Shown here one piece after another: positions 20,818-28,666 of a stretch of DNA of 34,157 bases. Positions within the stretch are counted from its first letter, which is position 1. Each line of letters starts with the position of its first letter. The translations under genes and the position numbers were made by a program. Origin of the DNA: a virus; the IMG/VR virus record IMGVR_UViG_3300027872_000018, positions 1 through 34,157 of that record, one strand, 5' to 3'. The notes under the pieces are model-generated. The model made no database searches. It was not told the origin of the DNA and saw nothing but the letters and a program-made list of their open reading frames with translations.

Positions 20818-23706
20818 ATGGCTAACACTTATTACAACTTTGGTGGTCCGTTCATTCCGAACACCAAGGTACGTTCGGGACAAGTCAATCCAGAATTTGA
20901 AGGTGTCGAGAGCGGCTTCGATCTCCTGCCGAGTGCAAGTGATGCGCTCACGCGTGGCGTCGTCGAGCTGGGTATCGATGTGCAGGGTGGCACGGTCAAC
21001 GAGTACGACGTTGGGATGCCAGACACTCGACTCACTAACCAGGAAGGTGACCTGGTCGTCTTCCGTGCGACTCACACCAACGACGGTGCTGTCGTCATCA
21101 ATGTCGACACCATCGGTGACATCGCTGCAGTCGAGTTCGATGGATCCGTATTCGCAGGCGGCGAGATCGTCACGGGACGCGTGTACGAGTTCCGCTACGA
21201 CAACGCGAACACCCAGTTCGTTCTCTCGCAATCGACCGATGCAGCCAACCAGGCGATCTCTGCAGAGGATTGGGCGATCCGGCCAGAGGATGACCCCGTG
21301 CCGGTCAGCTCGGGTGGTGATGGCTCCACGACGTTCTCCGCGCTGCACTGGTCCGCGAAGTCGGCAGCGTTCGGCGGCGGGCTCGACTTCTTTGGTGACC
21401 ATGACGCGAGCAGTGGGGATCCGGCCTCACCCGCGACAGGCAATCCTCTCTACCGGATCTCGGTAGCGGGCACGATCACAGGCGCGGGTGCGGTTGAGAT
21501 TGGTGACGACATCTACTGGAACGGTGTCGACTGGAATCGCATCAACAACCAAGGCACTGTGTTTGTCGCAGGCACCAGTGCTGACGATCCGACATCACCA
21601 GGCACATTCGATTCCAACTTAGAGTGGCAGAACGTCAGTGGTGCTCCACTCGCGAATGTTGGGTACAACACTGATGACGTGTTCGCGCTCATCAGTCGCG
21701 TGCATGGCGGCGGCTTACGTTTGGCTGGTGAGGCTTCGGGTGGAAGTGTAGAGACCTACCTGACGGGTAACGATGGTGCAGGTACGACGCTTCACTTCGC
21801 GGGCTTGCAGAAGTTCGCGACCGCATTGGCTGGTGTCATCATCAATGACTCAACGACTAACGATCCGACAGCGGGTCTAGGTCAGTCTGCGCTGATCAAC
21901 CTACGCAATGGATCGTTTGCACCCGTAGCTGACTTCGGGTTTCTCGCAGCGGCCACTACGCTTCGGGTTAAGAACTTCGTTCACGGCGGACCTCTCAGCC
22001 TTCTAGGGGAAGCATCCGCTGGTGCCGAAGTCACATTCGCTGTTTTCGATCCTTCGAGCACGGGTAACCGGATTTTTCACAACTCTACGCAACCGGGGTT
22101 TCGTGTCATTCAGACGACGAATCTCGGGATAGATGTTTACAACGATTCTGCAAGTGCCACTGCCCGTACCTCTTTAGGTTTGGTGCATGCTTTTACTGAT
22201 GAGTACATGCTCAACATCGAGGGAGATCCTGTCACCAATGTTGTTGAAATGCTTGTTGGTACGGATCGAAGAGCACGTCTCGACATCTATGCAACAGACA
22301 CCGCACTCAATCAGGTGCTCATGGCTGATTTCGATGCGCAGGCTGGTCCTGTTCGTCTATATCACTCCGATGCTGCAGGTACGACCGAGATCGCTCTTTC
22401 CACGACAGCACTCGGTGCCGATGTTCGCGCACCTTCCGGGATCGTTCCTACGCTCACGTTGACTGAAGCCTCGACCGTCCTAGCCACACTCAATCACGAG
22501 ATCATAGCTTCTGGAACCGACAACCTGGTTCTTCGCAACGAGGCTGACTCGGGCTTCATTGAGCTGCGCGGACGCAATAGCGCCAGCGGCGATGCGCTCA
22601 TGGCTGATTTCGATCCCGATGGCTCATCGCGTTTGTATTGGGATGAGAACCTGCAACTGCGCACAGCCTCTATTGGCCTGGAAATAATTGGTCGCGGTGC
22701 AGCGAGTGCGGCTGTTCGATACTTCGCGAGCAATGGGACGACTTTGATAGGTCTCATGAGCTTCGGTTCCACCGTGTCGTTCCAGAGCAACCCCAATGCA
22801 ACGAACGACGGTGCGAACTGGCAGTTCCAAGGAGTAGATGCAGGTGGTGTAGGCCGCATCATGCAGATCATGGATCCTGATGCGGGCGTTGCACTCCATG
22901 TGTTAGGTGTTCGAGGATTTTTGACGCGGACTAACGACGTTCAAATCATTCCCACAGTCACTGCGAACTTAGCCAAGCTTCAGCTCACAGGACTGCTCGG
23001 CACGCCTGTTCAAGCCAATATCGGTTTCGATGGTGGCACTGCTCTGGAGATTCGCAACCTCGTCGACGGTGGCGCAATTGAGATCAGAGGTGACACGGGT
23101 GCAGGTGCAGAGACGTTGCTTGGTGTGTTCGATGCAGACACAGGCTTTCAGCTCAACCACACGGACGGTTTGATCAGAGCCCGTAGCGCGACGACTGGTA
23201 TATTTGTACGCGGTGATGGAGCAGCGAGCGCCAGTCTTTTCCTAGAAGGTTCAGGAGGGGTTTTAGTCGCGCAGATAGACGTCGGTGCCGTCTTTGACAT
23301 CTACAACCTCGTTGACGGGATCAATATGCAAATACGCGGGAATGACGCTGGAACTGTCATTCGCACAATGATTGACATGGACCCCGACAACGATCTTGAC
23401 ATTTATCATCCTTCAGCAGGCACGGTTAACATTCGCACAGTCGTCGCCGCTAGTGGTGGAGCCACGGTCAACAACGCGCTTACCGGTGCTGGTCTTGAAC
23501 GTGTGCTGACTGCATCCGATGGTATAGCAACAGCGACGACAACCGAGCTGGCAGACATCACGGATGCGATCAACACGGGTGCTCGGAAGGTAGCCGGGTT
23601 TGAAGTTTTCAACACGACAACCAGTATCGTAGTTTGGGCTGTCGGTGCTGCTGACGGTAGCCTGTGGCTTAACGCTACCGGCGCGACAGCGCACACACCG
23701 GTATAG
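20818..23706 (+). CDS. Tail fibre/receptor-binding protein with irregular beta repeats, 962 aa
   Basis: Residues 1-170 form a virion-anchoring N-terminus, beta-rich and ending with the collar-like segment AEDWAIRPEDDPVPVSSGGD and SALHWSAKSA, often seen near the start of phage fibres. From about 288 the chain is built of imperfect modules with a core like L-x-x-x-N-x-V-x-G-G-x-x-x-I-x-G (copies near 288, 382, 464, 570, 743 and 828), consistent with a trimeric beta-fibre. The C-terminus (IVVWAVGAADGSLWLNATGATAHTPV) may be the tip or trimerisation part. Host specificity is therefore likely set here. Confidence 0.8.
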   Translation: MANTYYNFGGPFIPNTKVRSGQVNPEFEGVESGFDLLPSASDALTRGVVELGIDVQGGTVNEYDVGMPDTRLTNQEGDLVVFRATHTNDGAVVINVDTIGDIAAVEFDGSVFAGGEIVTGRVYEFRYDNANTQFVLSQSTDAANQAISAEDWAIRPEDDPVPVSSGGDGSTTFSALHWSAKSAAFGGGLDFFGDHDASSGDPASPATGNPLYRISVAGTITGAGAVEIGDDIYWNGVDWNRINNQGTVFVAGTSADDPTSPGTFDSNLEWQNVSGAPLANVGYNTDDVFALISRVHGGGLRLAGEASGGSVETYLTGNDGAGTTLHFAGLQKFATALAGVIINDSTTNDPTAGLGQSALINLRNGSFAPVADFGFLAAATTLRVKNFVHGGPLSLLGEASAGAEVTFAVFDPSSTGNRIFHNSTQPGFRVIQTTNLGIDVYNDSASATARTSLGLVHAFTDEYMLNIEGDPVTNVVEMLVGTDRRARLDIYATDTALNQVLMADFDAQAGPVRLYHSDAAGTTEIALSTTALGADVRAPSGIVPTLTLTEASTVLATLNHEIIASGTDNLVLRNEADSGFIELRGRNSASGDALMADFDPDGSSRLYWDENLQLRTASIGLEIIGRGAASAAVRYFASNGTTLIGLMSFGSTVSFQSNPNATNDGANWQFQGVDAGGVGRIMQIMDPDAGVALHVLGVRGFLTRTNDVQIIPTVTANLAKLQLTGLLGTPVQANIGFDGGTALEIRNLVDGGAIEIRGDTGAGAETLLGVFDADTGFQLNHTDGLIRARSATTGIFVRGDGAASASLFLEGSGGVLVAQIDVGAVFDIYNLVDGINMQIRGNDAGTVIRTMIDMDPDNDLDIYHPSAGTVNIRTVVAASGGATVNNALTGAGLERVLTASDGIATATTTELADITDAINTGARKVAGFEVFNTTTSIVVWAVGAADGSLWLNATGATAHTPV

Positions 23707-23717
23707 AGGTGAATTAG

Positions 23718-25136
23718 ATGGCAGAAGATTTCTTACCCGAAGGAGGCGTTGAGCCTTTTACTCCTGGTGAGTTTGATATTGATCCTGTAACAGGTCTACC
23801 GGTTGAACAGCAGCCGCCGCCGACGACACAACCACCACCGACGACTCAGCCGCCACCCGACACAGGGGGAGGTGGAGGAGGTGGAGGAGGTGGAGGTGGA
23901 CTACTCTCAGGTGCGGCGGATGCGGTAGCGTTTGATGAGGGCGGCGAGCCTTCGGTTCAGGATCTCTACTCGGAGCCGGTGGATGTAGCAGTTGCGGAAG
24001 CACCCGAAGGTGTGACTGCGACCGAGGCCGGAACGCAAGACGCGGTAGCAGGTGTCGTCGACACACCAGGTGTCGCTGCACCGACTGGTGGTGATGCAGC
24101 GAGTGCGCTTGCATCGGGCTACGATCCCGAAAAGATCGGTGTCGGTGATGAGATGACCGTGGCCGGTCAGCTCGAAAGTATCACTGGAGCTGACTCTCCG
24201 TTGATGCGACAGGCCCGACAGAAAGGCATGCTCGAAGCAGCTCGTAGAGGCTTACAGAATTCCAGCATTGCAGCCGGTGCAGCTCAAGGTGAGACCGTGC
24301 GGCAGGCATTGCCGATTGCGCAGCAGGATGCATCAACTTATTTCCAGGCAGCTCGGGACAACATGGCTGCGGCTAACCGAGCTTTGGAGTTCGGTGCGAG
24401 TGCGGAGAACGTCGCGGCACTCACCAACGCTGCCGAGCAGAACCGCATCACCGCGCTCACCATGTCACTCGGCACCGATGTCTCGAAGTTCAACGCAGCT
24501 CAGTTGAATCAGGCCGAGGTCATCAACGCACAGATGCAGACTGCGGTAAGTCAGCAGAATGCCGAAGCATACAACAAGGCGCAGCAGCAGCTCGCGCAGT
24601 TGCAGACATCTGCGGATCTCACGAGCGCGGATCAGAACTTCCGTGCGAGCTTGCAGGCGGTGGACACGACCAACCGGATGAACCAGCAGATCCTGGCGCA
24701 GAACTCTGCGATCAATCAGCAGTACCTGGCAGGCACACAGGCACGCGATCTCGCTACGATCCAGGGACAGTACCAGCAACTCATCTCGACCAACGAGACA
24801 GCGGCGACACTGTTCAACTCTTACTTCACCGGGATCTCGGGGATCATGGCCAACAAGGACATCTCTCCCGAGCGTGTGGCCCAGTACATCAACGTGCAAC
24901 AAAACATGTTGGAGTCGTCGCTCAAGTTCATGAGTGAGATGAACACGCTCGACCTGGGAGACATCCAATTGCCTGGTGCGGGAGTGGTGGGAGCAGGCGG
25001 TGGAGCTGACATCTTTCCGACAGGTGGTGGGCCTGGGACGGTGACAGAGAATCCACCAACAGTAGCGGCAGGTACTGGTCCCGATGAAGCAGAGCAGTAC
25101 CTTGAACAGATAGGTGGGGTAGGTGCGCTCGTATGA
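23718..25136 (+). CDS. Internal virion protein with Pro/Thr repeats and poly-Gly, 472 aa
   Basis: The N-terminus contains PPPTTQ in tandem and a run of 12 Gly (residues 50-61, DNA 23865-23900), followed by an Ala/Val/Glu-rich disordered stretch to about 150. From 150 to 390 it is one long helical domain rich in Ala, Gln and Asn (ALPIAQQDASTYFQAARDNM and similar), like the ejected core proteins of podoviruses. The C-terminal region is again Gly/Pro-rich. GAGG precedes the ATG. The place after the fibre and before other internal proteins supports the call. Confidence 0.65.
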   Translation: MAEDFLPEGGVEPFTPGEFDIDPVTGLPVEQQPPPTTQPPPTTQPPPDTGGGGGGGGGGGGLLSGAADAVAFDEGGEPSVQDLYSEPVDVAVAEAPEGVTATEAGTQDAVAGVVDTPGVAAPTGGDAASALASGYDPEKIGVGDEMTVAGQLESITGADSPLMRQARQKGMLEAARRGLQNSSIAAGAAQGETVRQALPIAQQDASTYFQAARDNMAAANRALEFGASAENVAALTNAAEQNRITALTMSLGTDVSKFNAAQLNQAEVINAQMQTAVSQQNAEAYNKAQQQLAQLQTSADLTSADQNFRASLQAVDTTNRMNQQILAQNSAINQQYLAGTQARDLATIQGQYQQLISTNETAATLFNSYFTGISGIMANKDISPERVAQYINVQQNMLESSLKFMSEMNTLDLGDIQLPGAGVVGAGGGADIFPTGGGPGTVTENPPTVAAGTGPDEAEQYLEQIGGVGALV

Positions 25137-25564
25137 TCATTCGACCGGCAACGCTCGCGGATCGTGACGCCATCTTTGAGATAGCGATGGAGCAAGCTGA
25201 ACTCTATCCTCGCTTGCGCCCGAACGTGGACAAGATCAAAGCGCTCATCGTTGAATCGATCAGCTCGGCACGGCACTACTCGTTAACGACTTATCACGAA
25301 GGCAAGCTAGAAGGTGTGTTGGTCGCGTTCACCCAGAACAACGCGTGGGCACAACGACAGAACTGTGCGGTGATGTTATGGGTGTCTAAGTATCCGTGTG
25401 CAGGTGCGCAGATGCTGCGCATGTTTCGTGACTGGGTGAAGGGACGACGCGCGATCAGAGTTGCGGGCTTCGCACCGGATGTGAATCTGGATCCGCGTGT
25501 GTGGAAGCTCGCAGAACGAATTGGATTTGATCCCCACGGTGGGGCGTATCTGCTCTACAACTGA
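25133..25564 (+). CDS. GNAT-family N-acetyltransferase, 143 aa
   Basis: The start MIIRPATLADRDAIFEIAMEQA is the typical beta1-alpha1 of GNAT enzymes. Then follow a beta2-4 sheet (YSLTTYHEGKLEGVLVAFTQ, CAVMLWVSKYP), the acetyl-CoA region (PCAGAQMLRMFRDWVKG, a degenerate form of the QxxGxG/A loop) and the C-terminal ERIGFDPHGGAYLLYN. Length is standard. Small GNAT proteins recur in structural gene blocks of podoviruses; the substrate is unknown. It overlaps the preceding gene by 4 nt. Confidence 0.8.
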   Translation: MIIRPATLADRDAIFEIAMEQAELYPRLRPNVDKIKALIVESISSARHYSLTTYHEGKLEGVLVAFTQNNAWAQRQNCAVMLWVSKYPCAGAQMLRMFRDWVKGRRAIRVAGFAPDVNLDPRVWKLAERIGFDPHGGAYLLYN

Positions 25565-25572
25565 GGTGGATG

Positions 25573-26490
25573 ATGGGAATTCTTAAGAGCATTAAGAAGG
25601 GTTTTAAAAACGTCTTCAAGGGCATCGGCAAAGTCTTCAAGAAAGGCCTGGCTTTCGTTGGCAAGATCACGCAGTCCAAGTGGGGCAAGATCCTGATGCT
25701 TGCGGCGACGGTGTTCACTGGAGGCATGGCACTTGCGGGCGGCATCGCAGCGTTCGGCACCTCGGCTGCAGCAGGCGGCACGTTCATGACCAACTTTGTA
25801 GCAGGCGCAAGCGGTTTCATGACGGCACTAGCGAGTCCGGTTCAGCAAGCACAGAAGATGTTAGGTGGTGCAGCCACGGCTGGAGAAACAGCGACCGCCA
25901 TCACCGCTGCTTCACAAGCAAAGGCACCACTCGAAGCACTGCAAGGTGCTACCGCAGCAGGCCAACAAGTAGGAACCGGTATAGCCGGTGCAGGTGAAGC
26001 GATACAAGCAGCAGGTGGAGCTACATCAGCGCTTCCAGGTCAAGCTGCAGCCGGAGTCGGCGGTGCCGGAATCGGCGGCGGTGGTGGAACCACTGCGCTC
26101 GACATTGCGGGAGGAGCTGCCGGTAAAGGTGCGAAGGGTCTAGACCTGGCAAGTAAGATCGGTCCTTCCCAAGTAGGGCAAGGAGGCAACTGGTTGACCA
26201 ATGCCATCAAGGCAGGAACGGATTTCGCTAAGACACCAGCAGGTGCCAAGATGCTCGAACATTTCGGTGCCGGAGGCGCACGCGAAGCCGAGATGGATAA
26301 GTACATGAAATTTTATGATCGTTATCGCAGAGCGTGGCAGAACCCCGACAATCCGGTTCAACAAATGCTCGCGCAAGAAGGCTCCTTCGACATCGATGTG
26401 CCGGAAGGTTACCTCGGACGACGCGTTGGCAACCCGGCACAGATCCGCGATCAGTTTGAGCCGACGATCCCGTTCTCCAGGGGAGGATAA
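25573..26490 (+). CDS. Membrane-active internal/ejection protein, 305 aa
   Basis: I use ATG 25573 rather than 25570 because GAGG (25563-25566) then has a 6-nt spacer. The N-terminus GILKSIKKGFKNVFKGIG is basic and amphipathic like a pore-forming peptide. A long Ala/Gly-rich hydrophobic stretch follows (ILMLAATVFTGGMALAGGIA and beyond, about 38-80), and then Gly/Ala-rich low complexity. The C-terminal part (MDKYMKFYDRYRRAWQNPDN) is helical. This layout is common for podovirus internal proteins that breach the host membrane during DNA entry. Confidence 0.7.
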   Translation: MGILKSIKKGFKNVFKGIGKVFKKGLAFVGKITQSKWGKILMLAATVFTGGMALAGGIAAFGTSAAAGGTFMTNFVAGASGFMTALASPVQQAQKMLGGAATAGETATAITAASQAKAPLEALQGATAAGQQVGTGIAGAGEAIQAAGGATSALPGQAAAGVGGAGIGGGGGTTALDIAGGAAGKGAKGLDLASKIGPSQVGQGGNWLTNAIKAGTDFAKTPAGAKMLEHFGAGGAREAEMDKYMKFYDRYRRAWQNPDNPVQQMLAQEGSFDIDVPEGYLGRRVGNPAQIRDQFEPTIPFSRGG

Positions 26491-26493
26491 GTT

Positions 26494-27177
26494 ATGGGTC
26501 AAGCCAGTCAACCACCACCAGGCGGCGGCGGACTACTTCAACAAGCCGCACAGAAAGCGGCTAGCGTGCCGCCGCCTGCAGCACTCCAACAACCTCCTGG
26601 TGGTGCGCCACAGCCAGGTGCACAACCTGGTGCAGCTCCAGGTGCACCTGGTGCACCACCGGAAACGCAACCACCGGGCTCACCTGTACCGGGTCCGACA
26701 GTTGCGCAGCCCACACCGACTGACATCTCTGGCATGGAGATGCCTGGTGAGGAAGCATCAGCGGCAGAGGAAGAAGAGTTGGTGCGCGCACGCGAAGCAT
26801 TGGAGCGGATCCTCTACGACAGCGACGAGCTGTCGAACTCTCTCATGGGTCAGATCAATCCCGAGGACAAGATCGGAACGACGACCAAGGCCACTGTGCT
26901 ACTCATCAATCAGATCGATGACAAGATCGATTTAGACGAGGCGATCATTGCACCGTTCACCATGGAAGCGGTGGATCGTCTTGCCGAGCTGGCTGAGACG
27001 CGTCACGGTTTCGAGTACTCCGAGCAAGAGCTGCAAGCAACACTCGGTGCAACCTGGGAAGGTGTGATGACAATGTTCGGTGTCGACGAGAACGACTACA
27101 AGCGTTTCGTCTCCGGGATCGGTGAAGATCAGATGGGCCAGCTCAAGACACAACACGAGGGATTCCTCCGTGGGTAA
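26494..27177 (+). CDS. Internal virion protein with Pro/Gln/Gly-rich N-terminus, 227 aa
   Basis: Residues 1-75 are Pro/Gly/Ala/Gln repeats (such as GGAPQPGAQPGAAPGAPGAP). Residues 85-227 form an acidic helical domain (ARLR-type pattern around EEEELVRAREALERILYDSD, then DDKIDLDEAIIAPFTMEAVDRL). The ribosome site is GGAGG at 7 nt. It lies between the membrane-active protein and another Pro-rich protein, so an ejected virion component is likely. No specific family is recognised. Confidence 0.6.
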   Translation: MGQASQPPPGGGGLLQQAAQKAASVPPPAALQQPPGGAPQPGAQPGAAPGAPGAPPETQPPGSPVPGPTVAQPTPTDISGMEMPGEEASAAEEEELVRAREALERILYDSDELSNSLMGQINPEDKIGTTTKATVLLINQIDDKIDLDEAIIAPFTMEAVDRLAELAETRHGFEYSEQELQATLGATWEGVMTMFGVDENDYKRFVSGIGEDQMGQLKTQHEGFLRG

Positions 27178-28663
27178 GCTAGCACTTTGGGGCGCAATCG
27201 AAGGACTCGGTAAGGGTCTGTCCCGTGGCGCAGAGATGCGCTATGAAGAGGAGAAGGCTACGACTGCGGATCGTCGTGGAATGCGGCTCGAACACTTCAA
27301 GCAAATGCAAATGAACGAGCGCACTAAGTTGACAGAGGGCGGTGCGACAGCACGTCACACGGAAACGGTCAGTGCGCAAAGAGACATTGCTCAGTCGAAT
27401 CGTGAACTGAAAGAAACGATGGCGGATGCACTGAGCGCACATAAGACAGGATTCCAGGAACGCAAGTATGTGTTGGAGGGCGAACTCGAAAAATTGCGAC
27501 AGCAAGGTGAGTTCGATCTCGAACAAGTGAAGGCGATCAGCTCCACGAGTCAGTGGGAGTTTGGTGAGTACGAGAAGGAGACGCAAGATCCGAAGACAGG
27601 CGCACGATCTACCGTCAAGATAAAAACAGCCAGTGACAAAGTCTCCGGTGTGACATTCGATCAGCACGGCTCTCACATGGTTCCTACTCGTATGCCTTTT
27701 GGAGCTGTGGAGGAACGCTTCCCTGGATCCCAAAGAGGCGCGGACGGCGAGTACCTCTTGACCAAGAAGGAGCGTGGTAAAGCAAAGGAAGATGCGGAAG
27801 CGTGGCTCCTTGGAAATCCACAACATCGTGGAACGTATTTGGAATCGTTCGGCTACCTACCGACTTCCTTCTTTGAGAAACATGGCGGCTTGGTGCAGAC
27901 GCGAATTTCGCAGAGTGCACGCGAGACCTCCAAGGTGCCGCGAACAGAAGTTGCGGAAGCTGCAGCGGCGACACCAGGAGTGCCAGCGGCAACCGAGGGT
28001 GCTCCACCGACAGCACCACCAGAGATTGCTGCGGCTATCGATAAAGCAGGATTCGGTGCCAGGGGTAGCGGGGGTGGACCTGCACAACCTGGTGCACTTT
28101 CACGCGCAGCCGCAGGTGCACCGCCAGGAGCAGCTCCACCGCCGCCAACGACACCGACACCTGCACCAGCTCCTGGCCGTGGACCGGGAGAGCGAGGAGA
28201 GCCGCCAGTCGCACCTGTGACGGGTGCGGTTGCTCCACCAGGACAGCCAGCAGCTCCACCGACACCGCCACCGCCGATCACTGTCGGGATCCAACGAGAT
28301 CGTGCAGGGGAACCCGGTACGGTAGAAGCCGAGTTCAGAGCTTTGGGGGAACATGGCAGAGAAGCACAAGCCGCGTTTGCTCGTGACGTCGCGGCAACTC
28401 GTGGTTCATCTGCGCAACTACGAGAAGCCATTGGTGAGAGCATCAAGAAACCGCAAGCTGCTATCGCTATCGCAGAGAACGCGGTCAAGACCGGTAACAT
28501 TTCGAGCCAGTCCGACTTCGACATGCTCAAGCGCAGTTGGTTGATGGTGAGACCGTATGTGAGTCAAGAAGTCGTCAATGCGCTCGAACCGCTATTGCTC
28601 AAAGGTCCATCCCCATCCCCGGAACCAGGTCCAGGTCCATCTCCAGTTGTAGCAGGGCGCTAA
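27170..28663 (+). CDS. Internal virion protein, Pro-rich linker, 497 aa
   Basis: GTG 27170 is the start: GAGGGA lies upstream, it overlaps the previous stop, and the encoded GKLALWGAIEGLGKGLSRGA reads like a true N-terminus. The upstream extension is a shadow of the previous gene. Residues 20-160 are a charged coiled coil (QMNERTKLTEGG, QERKYVLEGELEKLRQQGEF). A mixed domain follows (about 165-255), then about 130 residues of Pro/Ala/Gly linker. A C-terminal helical domain comes last (about 395-480). This suggests a virion core or ejection protein. Confidence 0.65.
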   Translation: MGKLALWGAIEGLGKGLSRGAEMRYEEEKATTADRRGMRLEHFKQMQMNERTKLTEGGATARHTETVSAQRDIAQSNRELKETMADALSAHKTGFQERKYVLEGELEKLRQQGEFDLEQVKAISSTSQWEFGEYEKETQDPKTGARSTVKIKTASDKVSGVTFDQHGSHMVPTRMPFGAVEERFPGSQRGADGEYLLTKKERGKAKEDAEAWLLGNPQHRGTYLESFGYLPTSFFEKHGGLVQTRISQSARETSKVPRTEVAEAAAATPGVPAATEGAPPTAPPEIAAAIDKAGFGARGSGGGPAQPGALSRAAAGAPPGAAPPPPTTPTPAPAPGRGPGERGEPPVAPVTGAVAPPGQPAAPPTPPPPITVGIQRDRAGEPGTVEAEFRALGEHGREAQAAFARDVAATRGSSAQLREAIGESIKKPQAAIAIAENAVKTGNISSQSDFDMLKRSWLMVRPYVSQEVVNALEPLLLKGPSPSPEPGPGPSPVVAGR

Positions 28664-28666
28664 CCA

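Noticed and set aside
25570-25572. Alternative ATG one codon upstream of the chosen start of the membrane-active protein
   Set aside because: Spacing to GAGG is only 3 nt, against 6 nt for ATG 25573. The difference is one residue.
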